Below, in pieces: positions 12,255 through 25,516 of a DNA stretch of 64,000 nucleotides. The position numbers and the translations under genes are program-made. The DNA comes from Misgurnus anguillicaudatus (Eukaryota > Chordata > Actinopteri > Cypriniformes > Cobitidae). The DNA lies in the NCBI RefSeq assembly GCF_027580225.2, contig NC_073361.2:25900501-25964500 (forward strand), given 5' to 3'. The notes under the pieces were generated by a model. That model did not search any database. It was not told the origin of the DNA and worked only from the letters and a program-made list of their open reading frames with translations. Positions within the stretch are counted from its first letter, which is position 1. Every line of letters starts with the position of its first letter.

Positions 12255-14488
12255 CTTTTGGGCATTTTGGGTGCCTAAACATACTCGAAAACTCTTGAAA
12301 TTTGGCACGGACATCAAAGTCGTCCGTCATTGCGAACGGGCAAGGGCTGGAACATGGGCGTGGCACAGGGGCTCTGTAGCGCCCCCTGTAATGCAGAAAA
12401 AAACATTGGTGCACAGATCGGGCAAACATGTACGCACATGTACGAGAGTTGGTACGCATATAGATCTCATCGACCCAAACAACTTTCGCCCTCTAACATT
12501 TTAGCTCCGCCCAACAGGAAGTCTGCCATTTTGGATTGTTTAAAAAATGCATGCGGTAAACTTTTAAATACTCCTTCTAGGGGATTCATGGGATTGACAC
12601 CAAACGTGGTGACCATGATGTCAAGACAGTGTACTTGCTAAATTGCGAAGGGATTTTTGATATCTCGAACGGTTCTGCCATGGCGAGGTGACAAAGTCAT
12701 GGCGAATTTAAAGAAACAGGAAGTGTCTAATATCTAAGCCAAAAAATGTCTTATTGTGATGCCACGCGGGGTGCTTGTTTGTCTGATGATTCCGATCGCA
12801 TCGATGTGCCTATTGTGACTCCCGGATATAGCGCCACCACCAGGCGCCAGGAAGTGTGTCAGTCATGAACTTTTAAATACTTCTCCTAGGGAATTCATAC
12901 GATTGACACCAAACGTGGTGAAGATGATGCCGAGACATTGGACTTGCTAAATTGCGAAGGGATTTTTGATATCTCGAACGGTGTTGCCATGGCGAGGCGA
13001 CAAATTTATGGCGAATTCAGAGAAACAGGAAGTGTCTAATATCTAAAGCAAAAAATGTCTTATTGGGATGAAACGCAGTGTGTATGTTCGGCCAAGGATT
13101 CCGATCGCATTGATGTGCCTATTGTGAGTCTCGGGTATAGCGCCACCACCAGGCGCCAGGAAGTGTGACAGTCACAAAAGGTGGATTTTTTGACAGTTGC
13201 ATGCGGTGAACTTTTAAATACTCCTCCTAGGATTTTCATGCGATTGACACCAAAAGTGGTCAACATGATGCTGAGGCATTGTAGATGATAAATTGCGAAG
13301 GGATTTTTGATATCTCGAATGCTGCTCCCATGGTAACACATCAAACTTTACTTTCATTTTCAGGCATATTTAAGCACTTGGCATGCACTTTGGGTGCCTT
13401 AACATTCTCGAAAACACCGGGAATTTGGCACAGACCTCAAAGTCATCGGCCATTAGGACCGGGCAAATGCTGGAACACGGGCGTGGCAGTAGGGCTCTGT
13501 AGCGCCCCCTGTAATGCAAAAAAATATATTGGTGCACAAATTGGGCAAACATGTACGCACATGTACGAGAGTTGGTACGTATATAGATCCCATCGACCCG
13601 AACAACTTTCCCAATCAAACCTATTAGCTCCGCCCAACAGGAAGTCGGCCATTTTGGATAATTTCAAAAATGCATACGGTGAACTTTTGAATACTCCTTC
13701 TAGGGAATTCATGGGATTGACACCAAACGTGGTGATCATGATGCCAAGACATTGTACTTGCTAAATTGCGAAGGGATTTTTGATATCTCGAACGGTTCTG
13801 CCATGGCGAGGCGACAAATTCATGGCGAAATCAGAAAAACAGGAAGGGTCTAATATCTAAGGTAGAAAATGTCTCAATGATATGACACACGGGGTGTTTG
13901 TTCGTCTGAAGATTCTTATTACATCGATGTGCCTATTGTGAGTCTCGGGTATAGCGCCACCACCAGGCGCCAGGAAGTGTGTCAGTCGCAAAGGTGGATT
14001 TTTTTGACAGTTCCATGTGTTGTTCCCTCAAATACTCCTCCTAGAATGTTCATGCGACTGAGACCATAATTGGTAATCATGATTCTGAGACACTGTAGAT
14101 GCTTAATTACGAATGAATTCTTGACATCTCGAACGCTGTTGCCTTGGCATCGCGTCAAACTTTACTTTAATTTCAGGCATATTTAAGGCTCTTGGCGTGC
14201 TTAGATTAACTTTAAATTTGGCACACACATCAGAGTTGTCGGCTGTTAAGTGTTGACAAAAAGGTCAGATAAAGGCGTGTCTATTTAGTGGCTCACTAGC
14301 GCCCCCGTTTGTCTAAAATGTGGGGTCTCTTTTACCTACAGTACCCAAATTGGTCAGTAGCAACATGAAATAGTCCACTGATATTTACCCGCTTGATGCA
14401 CGTGCCTACTTTGAGTTGTTTTCTCGGAGGCACCGTGTAGCGGTAAAAAAAACGTGCGAGGGCCCGCCATCGCTGCTTGCAGCTATAT
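12212..14488 (+). repeat. composite repeat unit 5
   Basis: No header; T tract 12217-12250; five subrepeats (about 12595, 12903, 13246, 13718, 14060) and an internal second module near 13386, the same layout as unit 2. About 2.28 kb. Open frames of up to about 160 codons across units 1-5 recur in several frames of the same repeat and are not genes. Confidence 0.75.
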
Positions 14489-15978
14489 TAATTTTTGTAT
14501 TTGCTTGCACATACCTTGAAAGGCTATCCGGGTGCTTCAAGGGGGTCGTACACCCAGCAAGAAGCGCTGTGCGGCGTCGCATGTAGGCATTTGCACGTTA
14601 AATAGCGTGAGCTTAGAGTCTATTTCAAGATCCAGAATATGCGTTAACAGCCTATTTTAATTGTTAATGATTTGGGACAAATATGATGTTATATAACTCT
14701 TTCGTCGCCAGTGTTTTTTTAAAAAGTTGCCAGCCAGCGCCAGCGTTTTTTTATGATTTTCACCAAAGTTTAATGCCTTCCAGAAAATGTTCTTCTTTAA
14801 ATATATAAACATACAATATACCAAATGAAAGAACAGACCCTCTGCTTTTAAAAAAAAAAAGTTTCATCCTACCTTCAGTAGTTCTTTTATAATCAGCTTT
14901 TGAATATGGGTAGGTTTCTGCAAAAACACCATATTTTGAGCAAAAAGCTGAGATAATTCAATTTTTGTGACAGACTTTTCATAGAGATCCCATTTAGAGG
15001 GATCTTTAAAACAGACACGGACATGCAGCTGCTTGCCATAGGGCAATACTTCCGGGTTTAAAAAGTTGCGGAAGGGTGCCACCTGGTGGATAATAGCAGT
15101 ATTGCTGAAAGCAGGAAATACTTGTAATTGGCAGGGAAGCGTTTTCTCGAAAGAGTTAATGTTAAACTATGTGAGTAGCGCGCTGTGGCGCTGCAGGGAT
15201 TTCAGCAAGGTCCAGAGTCAGTGTGTCACCTCCATGCTGCTTTTTGTTTTGAAGATGCATGCAGCCGTGAAACGCTGGTGTTGCCAGATTGGGTGTTTTT
15301 TCCGCTACACATTAAGGCCTGTTTACAGTGTGTTTTGGCCGGGTTTTCGCCTGGAAGACTCTATAGAAATCTGGCACCCTATTGAACAACGTTAAACTGA
15401 GAGTGCCGTTCACAAACACCAGAATGAACGAGTTCACAGTAATGTTCATCAGGCAGTAATACAGTACGTTCAGTTAACGTTCGCCCAAAATATGAACGAG
15501 TTCATGAACTTTCGTTCAATGAACTTGTTCAGGCACAACACTGATGAAAACACATTTGACGTAGCAAACATTAAACCCACGTGACTGATCGTCTAGCTGT
15601 ATCATCTGATGTTGTCTTTCCCATATGTGGGGCTCGACTTCATCATAATGCTCTTGCTGCTAGTGCTATACCAAAAATTATGCATTTCTTTTTCTGTGCT
15701 AGAATTTAGTTTGGCAATTACAAGCTGCACAGCAAATAGTAACTAAATTCAGTCCTGTCTCCAATTTCTAAGTGTTAAATTTTGTATTTATTTTAGTGCT
15801 GGGCAAAGATTAATCGTGATTAATCGCGATTAATCGCATACAAAATAAAAGTGATTTTTGCATAATTTATGAGTGTGTGATGTCTGTAATTATTATGTAT
15901 ATATAAATACACACACATTCATGTATGTATTTAAGAAACATTTACATGTGGATATATACTGTATATATATATATATAT

Positions 15979-17282
15979 TAGGGCTGTCAATAGATTAAAA
16001 AAATTAATCTAGATTAATCGCATGATTTCATGAGTTAACTGCGATTAATCGCAAATTAATCGCACATTTTTATCCATTCTAAATTTACCCTAATTTAACA
16101 CTTTTCAGGTTTTTAATATTCTAATCATATATACATATATAGATGCTTTATGCAAATGTATGTTAACAACAGCCTGTTTACATTTTAACAGAATCACCAG
16201 CCATTGTTTTGTATATGAATTTTCCTTTCAGAAGATTTTTCTTTCTCCATTTTTGTTTGCTGCTGCATCATTTGTGACCTGTGCTGGCAAGTTGAGTCGG
16301 AATTAGCAAATTTTTTAAAAAAAGTTGTTCATATTTTGACATTCTCTATTTAAACATAGAACAATGCATGATTTGTTGAAATATAACAAAATATGACAGA
16401 ACTACACGTGTTTGAAGTTGAAAGAGTCAAATTACCACAAAAATGTCCACATCCATACATTATATTACCACATCAATACCTTAAAATCACTGGTAAAACT
16501 AATAGATTTAGCACACACAAAGCAAAAACATCATCAATGTATGTTCAACTTTTTTTCCTTTTGGTTGATTGACATTGAGACAGACTGCTTAAAATCTAAC
16601 TGATCTAATATCATGTTACACATCAGATATTTTTAACCAACAGTTAACCAAACATTTACTTAAGACATAACAGATTATAGAACCTACCTGCGTGAATTCT
16701 TATCAAAGCAGATATTTGTAAAACTGTAATTTTGTGTAGATGTCTATATATCCGGGTCGCGCACTTGCGCGTCTGTGTGCACGCGCTTCAGATATCAGAC
16801 AGTCAGCGTGAGGGGATCGCTTTGAGTCTTGTCGCTCTTAATAACTCTTTAACATTAATCAGGTACCGAACTTTATCTCTCTTAATGACTATTTTAACAT
16901 CAAGCAAGTCCTGCAGTCTATTTTATAAGTCATGCATAAAAGCGAAACCAAAATGAATTGAGACGCATTTTTGTATTAGATTAAGCATTAGGAGGACGGT
17001 AACGTTACACCTCTCAGACGTATAAATAAAGATCATATCAGATGTCCAACGAGCAGTTAGAGCATTGGATTTGGTAGACGATTTGCTTAATGTTCTTGTT
17101 TCTATAAAAACCTTTTACTCATTAAGAGAGAGTCACATTTGCTTGCGTCTCTGCTCATTCAACTATGGGCTGGACCAAGGGTCAAACAGAAATTGCGCGT
17201 TGCGTTAATCTCCGTTAATAAAATTAGTGGCGTTAAAATGAATTTGCGTTAACGCGTAATTAACGCGTTAATTTTGACAGCC

Positions 17283-17285
<3 letters not shown>
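15979..17285. mobile_element. nested hAT-like element, TAGGGCTGTCAA ends
   Basis: Left tagggctgtcaatagatta, right gttaattttgacagccctaa. It lies inside the previous element in an AT tract, so the flanking atatatat on both sides fits an 8-bp duplication but is weak evidence. Size 1.3 kb. No transposase frame recognised. Confidence 0.8.

Positions 17286-17345
<60 letters not shown>
17286..17345. repeat. (TA)n microsatellite
   Basis: About 55 bases of uninterrupted TA dinucleotides at the right edge of the nested element, with a shorter tract on its left edge. Confidence 0.95.
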
Positions 17346-17347
<2 letters not shown>

Positions 17348-17542
17348 TATTTTTTATATATGATACATAAATTAAAAAAATATATATAATTAAAAAAATT
17401 CTGAAATGAATATATGTATGTGTATATGTATGTTAAATATAGGCTACATAATAATTAAATACAGTTTACACACATATATTATGCTAAAAAATCACTTTTA
17501 TTTTGTATGCGATTAGGCGCGATTAATCTTTGCCCAGCACTA

Positions 17543-19009
17543 TTTATTTATTAATTTTGTATTGATTTATTTGGTTCCTTTTTTATTTGGTCACTAGCAC
17601 ATATTTTGCATTCATAGGCATGACTCATTTAATCAGTAAGGAGGGGTGTTACACGCAATGACAAATATCAATGAATAATCCCTCATTGACTTCACCTTCA
17701 CTCAATATCTCTGCCTCTAATAACCCCGACTCCTCTCTCCACCCCAAACCATCTGACACACCCACACATGAGCAAACAGCTGTGTGAATTGCATGTCACC
17801 CTGATTTAGATCAATGACATTTACAATTCAATCATCCACGCCATAGGTAGCTTTTACATCCACAGTGAATATTAAGCTAAAAATTTAAGAGGTGCTTTTA
17901 CTCCGCTGGCTCTAAAATGTTGGACAGATGAAGACGCAAAGCACTGTAGCGTTCCTATCGCAGACCGACCTCTGACCCCAGACACATCTGTGCGGTTCAA
18001 GCTGACTCTGATGATGGATTAAGAGTCTTTAATCAGAGCGTCTGGGGAGGACTTGGCAATCTGAGCCAGGCCAATTCACCATCACCATGCAGCCATGCAT
18101 CATTACAACACAGATATCCTCTGAACCCCATGCCTCGCTCAGACCAGACACATTAAGATTTAAATGCATCCCTCATCTGCCACATTACACATTCAGCAAT
18201 CGAAGAGGGTTACGAACTCTTGTTTTTATAGAATGATAATACTGAAACGCAAGCTGTTAGCTGCAGTGGTAAGTAAAGGACAACAAACGAGACAACAGAT
18301 TGCTGTGTATAGCCAGAGTTTTGTTTAAGACGAATTCCCACAGAGATTCTCCATCAGAGAGGGCTTGAAGTCTGTATGGTCATGGTAGGCATGTGGTGAG
18401 CTCGGCTGTCGGGCTTATAAGGGCTTTTCTGTCTCTTGTGCTGTGAGATGCGTTGTAAACCAGAGACGAGCTCTGCAGATGAATTGAATTCCAAGATTTT
18501 CCTCTTTGTATTCTGTAACATTTGCAACGTGAATGTCTTTATTTCAGCAAGGGTACAGTTGTCAAATTGTGCAAATATTCCAGAAGCACCCATTTTTGTC
18601 AGACCCAAAAAGCAATTTTACACTCTCAATTTGGCTTTATATATGGTATGTACAGATTGCATTTCATTGTTTTTGTTTATTTGTTTTAGCTTTTCTTCTT
18701 TTCCCTTCTATAAAAGAAGCTTACTTCTGAATGCGCCTAACATTTTTCACATCCTTCCCCTAGTAAATGTGCTTTTCTGTTTTACCAATACAATACACAA
18801 GTACAGTTTATCACATTTATACAACCTATTGATCAATTTATAAGTTTGTAATACTTATTATAAACTTAATGTTATATTTAAAAAATTATTGATAAATTTA
18901 TAAGTTTGTAATACTTATTATAAACTTAATGTTATATTTAAAAAATGGAGTGTGTATGTCCATGTGATACAGGACATTCAAACTTGGCTTCTTGTATTAG
19001 ATTTTGGGC
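17543..19009. other. intron sequence with a 60-bp tandem duplication
   Basis: No exon or terminal repeats recognised. 18827-18946 contains two copies of a 60-bp segment (taagtttgtaatacttatta at 18841 and 18901). Confidence 0.6.
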
Positions 19010-19013
19010 TTAA

Positions 19014-19822
19014 AGGATTAGTCCATTTTCTTAAAAAAAGTCCAGATAACTCACCACCCTGTCATCCAAAATGTTGATGTCTTTCTTTCTTCAATCGAGA
19101 AGATTTTTTTTTTAGGAAAACATTCCAGGATTTTTCTCATTTTAATTGACTTTAATGGACCCCAACACGTAACAGTTTTAATGCAGTTTAAAATTGCAAA
19201 GGACTCTAAACGATCCCAAACAAAGCATAAGGGTCTTATCTAGCAAAACGATTGTCATTTTTGACAAGAAAAATAAAAAATATGCACTTTTAAACCATAA
19301 TTTCTCGTCTATATCTGGTCCTGTGATGCGCCAGTGCGACCTCACGCAATACGTAATCACATCAAGAGGTCACGGATGACGTATGCGAAACTACACCCCA
19401 GTGTTTACAAGTGTGGAGAAAGAGTCTTTGTCAGTTTACTGTTATAATAAACTGTCTTTGTGTCAGTTTACTGTTTAAAATAATCCACAAATGGGCGCTT
19501 CATATATGTAACACGTGACCTCTCCACGGCATTACGCAATTACGTGAGGTCGCGCTGGCGGAAGAAGAGAAGTTGTGGTTTAAAATTGCGTATATTTTTT
19601 ATTTTTCTTGTCAAAAATGACAATTGTTTCGCTAGACAAGACCCTTATGCCTCGTTTAGGATCATTTAGAGTCCTTTGAAACTCCTTTGAAACTGTAATT
19701 TTAAGTGGCATTAAAACTGTTACGTTTTGGTGTCCATTAAAGTCCATTAAAATAAGAAGAATCCTGGAATGTTTTCCTTTTTTTTCTCCACTGAAATTAA
19801 GTAAATTATCTGGACTAATCCT
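19014..19822. mobile_element. 809-bp fold-back element with TTAA flanks
   Basis: Ends aggattagtcc and ggactaatcct are flanked by TTAA at 19010-19013 and 19823-19826. Both arms carry matching inverted blocks (cgattgtcatttttgacaag/cttgtcaaaaatgacaat; cataagggtctt/aagacccttatg). Type: piggyBac/Kolobok-style non-autonomous element. Confidence 0.88.
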
Positions 19823-19826
19823 TTAA

Positions 19827-21951
19827 GTAAATCAAATCCTTTAGCAACATAGAGACAATTTAATCTAAATCTAATGAACATGGGCGTCGGAACCATTATA
19901 TGTGGGTGGGACAAGACCCACTTTTTTTAGACCAGTGATATTGGACCCACTCCAACATTTCTCTCTAATTTAGTGCATATGTCTGTTCACTTGTCAAAGA
20001 GCGCCATCGGTCAAATCCACCCAAATTCCCTTAGAGGAATTCCCTAATAAATTAAACTCCATCCCGTCCGTTTTAGCTACAGCCTTGACTGTCACGCTTC
20101 TGCTTTCTCAAATTCATTCCACTTGCCTCATTTAGACTCCATACAATTTAAACTACTAAATTTTCTACTAAATATTCTGTTTTCAAAAATTTCACTACTT
20201 CCGCCGCAACACAACAAGGTAAACAAAGCTTTTAGGCTATAAAATCAATTTTTTAATTAAAAGCCACCAGAAAATGACATCTACTCCAGTAAATGCTTTG
20301 GACCTACCCAATTTTTTTTGGCTTCCGCCGCCCATGCTAATGAAAAACAAATGAATCTAATGAATAAACATTCTAGGGGTGTTTTCCTGAATAGGGCTTA
20401 AATCTAGTCCAAGACTAAAATGCTTGTTTAAGTTGTCCTAACTAAAATCAGCTTGCACTGACATAACTTAAAATATAACAGTTCCATTATTTTGTCTCAA
20501 GATGCACACCAGTAATGTTTTTTGTAAGGTATGTTTTTAAAAATGACTTAAATGTCCTGATAAAACTAAAGCCTATTGATCTAAACCCTGTCCGAAAAAC
20601 CACCATGTAAGTTGCATTTGGCATATACATTTCCAAAAAAACGTAATTGTGACATTGTTAGTAGTGCACTTGCAGTATGCTTATTTCATACTATTGCTCA
20701 AGTAGTGTGAAACTTTCCATGTTGCTTGAAGCACAGCATTAGCACTTAATACCTCTTGGCTTCGGTTTGTCAGTATCTTCAGTGATTGACCCATAAACAA
20801 TATAAATGTCTTGCAGAATACATTTACAATCTGCGATAGCCTGTGGCAGCTGCAAAACAGAAGTAGGATGACTCAATGTTAGCATTTTACATGATTCGCA
20901 GATGCATACTTGTAATTTAAGTTGCAATGTTTGGCTTCAGGGTCCAATTTAGCTCATGACAGCATGTAGCTAAAATTCTTATTAGCAAACGTGAAGCTGA
21001 CAAGTGTGTGCCTACAGCCCTAGACACATCCACGGTCTTCTGTTTAGAGTACCGAATATCCATTAAACATCCGCAGAGGCCACTTGAATTGTCGTGTTTG
21101 TGGCTCATTAGCGGTTGAGTGAGAGGGTTAACATGGTTCAGGATTTTTTTCTGTTAGTATTGTGACATCTAGCTGGACCCAGAGGAGTCTGTCAATATCA
21201 AAACTTGTTGGTTTCACAGACGACTCTCCTGCTGGTCATCTTTGTCTCCCTGGGGAATTGAGTTATTCCTGAAACTAACTTTTCTCTGTCTATCAGGTCC
21301 ATGCCGTTTAGCAAAAGGCAAGCTGTAGAGTTGTGTCTTTGAGATATTGCACACACTTCTCACTTCTCGCGCAGCTCTGCTGAGTAGTTGTCTGCGTTTG
21401 TCAGGAGGCAATGAGAGTCGGCACACAAGATCCCCCGTTTCATTTATCTTAAATGCAGAGTGAGGTACAACACTTGTCAGTCTATGAAATGCTGCTGCTT
21501 CCAACCAATCGCAATGAATTAAACTGAAGTCTACAGTCGATGGAGAAGTAAACACTTAACAGAGGAGGGAAAATTTGTGTCTGCCTAGATTGGTGCAGGG
21601 GGTCGATATGGCAAAGATAATAGATGTTTAAAGCAGCTCTCCTATTTACAAAGAAAATAGATGTTTAAAGCAGCTCTCCTATTTAAATGTTTAAAAAGCC
21701 AATGAGGCTATCAAAATACGCATAACACCTTGAATCCTCGACCTTTTTGATGAAATCTTTGGTGATACACTTTTGTCTGTCTGTGCTACTGAAGGTCCTT
21801 GTTGATAGAAAATGACATCCCGACAGAAAACCGAAAAAAAAAAACAATACATACACAATGGGACACTCCGGTATCTCTTACTGTGTGTCTACACAAGGTG
21901 AGCTCCGTTAAATAGCGGCACGTCTTGGACGGAGAGTTGAAATCAGACTTG
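19827..21951. other. intron sequence, nothing recognised
   Basis: No exon. A short direct duplication (atagatgtttaaagcagctc, two copies around 21620 and 21656) is the only structure noted. Confidence 0.5.
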
Positions 21952-22219
21952 ACAATCGTTTCGCTAGATAAGACCCTTATGCCTCGTTTGGGATTGTTTA
22001 TAGTCCTTTGAAACTCAGTTGAAAAAAACTGTTAAGTGTTGAGTTAAGTATTAAATGTTGGGTTCTATTAAAGTCCATTAAAATTAGAAAAATTCTGCAA
22101 TGTTTTCTTCAAAAAACATAATTTCTTCTGGACTGAACAAAGAAAGACATCAACATTTTGAATGACATGGTGGTGAGTAAATTATCTGGATTTTTCTTTT
22201 AAGAAAATGGAATATTCCT
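21952..22219. mobile_element. truncated copy of the 19014 fold-back family
   Basis: Shares cgtttcgctaga, taagacccttatgcctcgtt and aaagtccattaaaa with the right arm at 19600-19822, and ends with attcct followed by TTAA. The left arm is missing. Confidence 0.75.
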
Positions 22220-22724
22220 TTAAGAAGATTCCAGAGAATCCATTTGTGTGTCAGATAATCCACTACTCTTTTTCTATCCACCTGTTTCTTGAACGCAGAA
22301 GTAAGTGAAGTGACGTGTTGCCTTTCTGGTCCGAGCCTTCAGTTTCAATAGCCAGCCGGTAGAAAACAGTGTAGTGGGAGCACGCATAAAACATGATTTA
22401 AACAATTAATATTTACTACACCTGCCATGTATGAACGAGTATGAGGATGAAATTAAGAAGTGGCTTGATATATGAAGATATATTCAATCATTTTGTGTAG
22501 TTGATCGGAGGTGAAGGGTCTTCAATGCCCAAATATAAAAGCACAGAGACATACCAGTATCTTTACAATGGGAAAGTCAGTCAAGTGTTTGTACATGGAA
22601 TTTACCAAGACTTTGTATTTTTAACTTTTCAGGGGATGGTTTAAAATGTCACAACTGTCCCTCTGGTGTGAGGTTTTTTTAAACAGTAATTTTTGAATGC
22701 TCGTGAATGCTCATCCGAGGGCCG

Positions 22725-23165
22725 CTAATTCAAAATAAGTGAATCGAGTGTCATGTGTGTTGCTTGCGTTTTCAAAATATGTGTTTGTTGCGTCATGTAA
22801 ACCATGTGTTTCACGTGTTTTGTCAAAATAAGTGCCTGCTGCACACGCGTCAAAACCGTTTATGATAAAAGAGACCCTCACGTTCACAAAATACACGCAA
22901 GACACTCCTTTACAGTAAACTCTGATTATTACGCATGAGATTATGCGAGTATCTGGCAAACGCGAGCTTGTCTTTTATCATAAATCCTTTACACGCATTT
23001 GCAGCAGGCACTTATTTAAGACAAAACACGTGATCCACACACGATCTCTCAAAGAGCAGAACACATATTTTGAAATTACGAACCACACACATGACGGGCT
23101 ACATACATGTTGTGACGGACATCGCATTGAGTGCCCTCGAAAAAAAAGTCACCGGTTGCCACTGC
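22725..23165. mobile_element. decayed copy of the CAGTGGCG hAT MITE family
   Basis: Matches the intact element at 63217-63666 over gtgtcatgtgtgttgcttg, ctgctgcacacgcgtc, gcgagtatctggcaaacg and the right end (ccggttgccactg). Inverted arms are visible. The left terminus is degraded. Confidence 0.7.
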
Positions 23166-24245
23166 ATGCACCTAATATTTTTGTTGATTTACACAGTGGA
23201 TTTTGTACGCTGACATGAACAAACTGTTATTTTAATGAGAGGTTTGACCTTGTTCTACATATTACTACAACACCTGCACATTTAATGAAATATAATTACT
23301 ACTCTTAGGCTCACTCGCTGGCTACACTACGCTGTCTTAGCTTAGCTTGTTTCGGTTGGATCAGCATGCTTAGCCATGCATGTGTAAGCGTCATTTAGAG
23401 ATAATTGCTAATAATTATTCACTGATAGGTTTGTAGAGCACAAGGCGGCACATGGACCAAGGCTTCTTTGCTGTCAGTTTTCTGACGTGATGAGAAAATG
23501 TGACACGGGGAAGATGGGCTTATTTTTCATGAGGTCAATTGAAAGATGGATCATTTAATAAAGGAGACTACTGATGTGTCTGTGCTTTCATTGTCAATCA
23601 GGCTTCTATTATTTTGGAGGTCACAGACTCTGCCTCAGGCTTTTATTTCTATAAAAGAAAGATAAATAAATCGCTATTATCAGCGTGTTGTGACTCCTGC
23701 ATTTTAAGGAGGATTTTCAGCTTGTTAACCTTTTTGTAGAGTCAAAGCTCATTATTGAGAAAAATAGCTTTTGTTTTTATCTAGTCATAATAGACTTAAT
23801 AATAATACATAAATAAATGATACATGATAGCATTTTATCAACTAATGCATATACATGCAAATATTGTGGAGGCATATAAAAAGCTCAGATGCAAAAGCCA
23901 TTAAACACCACCTCCATCAAAAATTTGATAAGGATATTTTCCTAAATGAGAGCATAATTACGTATTACATGTTATTCAAATACTTTCACTTCAAATCTGC
24001 TTAATCTTAATCAGTGCCTAAACAGTTCCTTAATTTTCACCTTTTGAATTCTGACTTTCATCATTTGAAATGTTTTAGTGATGTACTAGTTTACTGGCTT
24101 GTCCAAAGAAGTGGATTTTTTTAGTAGTGGAGATTTTTGCATGCACAATGAAAATATGGTAAAATAGGGCATTTCAATTGTTTACTAATAACCTTTTCAT
24201 TGCCATTAAACTTAAATTATTAAACCTAAACAAAAGAAACTTATA
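23166..24245. other. intron sequence, nothing recognised
   Basis: No exon, RNA gene or bounded element found. Confidence 0.5.
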
Positions 24246-24420
24246 AAAGTAAAGTAAAGTAAAGTAAAGTAAAGTAAAGTAAAGTAAAGTAAAGTAAAGT
24301 AAAGTAAAGTAAAGTAAAGTAAAGTAAAATAAAATAATTGAATTGAATTGAATTGAATTGAATTGAATTGAATTGAATTGAATTGAATTGAATTGAATTG
24401 AATTGAATTGAATTGAATTG
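24246..24420. repeat. paired pentanucleotide microsatellites (AAAGT)16 and (AATTG)17
   Basis: 24246-24325 is 16 uninterrupted AAAGT units; 24326-24335 is two AAAAT units; 24336-24420 is 17 uninterrupted AATTG units. The long open frames on either strand here are repeat translations, not genes. Confidence 0.98.
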
Positions 24421-24544
24421 GGACAACACATTTAGTGAATCTCAGAATCCACCCATCTTTGTGTTATTATTGAAACAACACATTTTGTGTTACTTTTAAC
24501 ACAACTTGTGTTATATTTTAACACAAAATCACCACAAAATAGTT

Positions 24545-25516
24545 GACCCTATTTTAACAGTCTAAGCGCATTGTCTAAAGCGCACGGCGCACGGCGCACG
24601 GTCTTAATGGGCGTGTCCGATGCCACTTTTGCTAATTTAACGACTGGAAAAATGGTTTGTGCGCCGAGCGCACGGTCGAAAAGGCTTGTTCATATTTTCC
24701 TAATGAGTAATGGGTGTGTTTTGGGCGTAAAGTGCAATGAACCAATAAGAGTCTTATCTCTCATCCTCTTTAAAAGCCAGTTGCGCTGGTGCTATGTCTA
24801 ATCCCTATTTAGATGATGGACTTTGTAAACTGAAAAACTAAGTGGAGAAAGAAGACCCCCAGTTTAAGAATAATGTTAAAAAATGTGTTGTTTTAATTTT
24901 TATTGAAATTTAATTTTTTTTATTAAAACCTTTAAAAGACATTTTCTTTCAGTCATAGAAATACAAATAGCAGGCTTTTAATTGCTGTAAATGTATTGAT
25001 ATCCTACATAATCATTGTAATCTCATAAAATAATTTGCAAATATGCAAGAAAATGTTTGTACTCTAAAAATACTCTAAAAGCAGAGATAAAGAATTTACA
25101 TTTATGTCCAAGAGACTCAATAATAATATTTTACATTCAATCCTTTAATCTTTCATATTTTAAAGTGTGTTTTTTGCTGCTGCGCATTCATGTATGTGAT
25201 AAGCAAACCCGCGTTGTCGTCCCAATTATAGGCGCATAATTTACTGCACTCTTTAAAAAACAAAAATTATAAACATAAAACAGGTTTTTGTTGGTTAATA
25301 GTCTATTTTAGTTGCCTCAAAATAGCAACGTGCCAACAATGTGCTTGAACACACCTCGTTTTCAGACCAGAACGCCCCTGGGCGCAAAAGTGGGCGCAAA
25401 TGCGTTTGCTATTTAAACAACATGGCGCTAAACGTAAAAATGATAATTGCGCAGGGTTGAAACTAGCAAAAGACACTTGCATCACGCTGCATTGCGCCGA
25501 GTGTACGATAGAGTCC
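24545..25516. mobile_element. Harbinger-like relic, CCTATTTTAAC end
   Basis: Starts ccctattttaacagtctaag and is rich in gcgcacgg, gggcgta and gcgc words as in the element at 57772-59024, including a matching 'aatgaaccaataagagt' block (cf. aatgaaccaatcagaac). The right end tacgatag is decayed. No protein frame survives. Confidence 0.6.

Larger units (their letters stand above)
4439..15543. mobile_element. 11.1-kb hAT-ended element hosting a composite repeat array
   Basis: The left end cagtgttgggaaagttcac and right end ttcaggcacaacactg are hAT-type termini. Flanks are ttgaaaac (4431-4438) and atgaaaac (15544-15551), a 7/8 match to an 8-bp duplication. Subterminal gaactagttc-type palindromes recur on the left (three at 4467-4540) and as gaacgagttca on the right, as expected of the two ends of one element. 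The composite array fills 4754-14488. 14489-15400 is unassigned sequence belonging to the right part; no transposase frame is visible. Alternative: two solo ends of related elements that happen to flank the array. Confidence 0.7.
15794..17542. mobile_element. hAT-like element, TAGTGCTGGGCAAAG ends
   Basis: Left tagtgctgggcaaagatta and right aatctttgcccagcacta are inverted copies, with gattaatcgcgattaatcgc-type subterminal repeats. The flanks are AT-rich (atttattt-like) so the duplication length cannot be fixed. It contains a second element at 15979-17285. Confidence 0.8.

Noticed and set aside
4951..13764. Open frames of 70-160 codons across the composite array on both strands
   Set aside because: The same peptides recur in several frames of one non-coding repeat, with K/F runs from poly-T; no protein family signature.
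21214..21555. 113-codon minus-strand frame
   Set aside because: No recognisable domain or splice-site context.
24174..24431. 85-codon minus-strand frame
   Set aside because: Translation of the pentanucleotide microsatellites.
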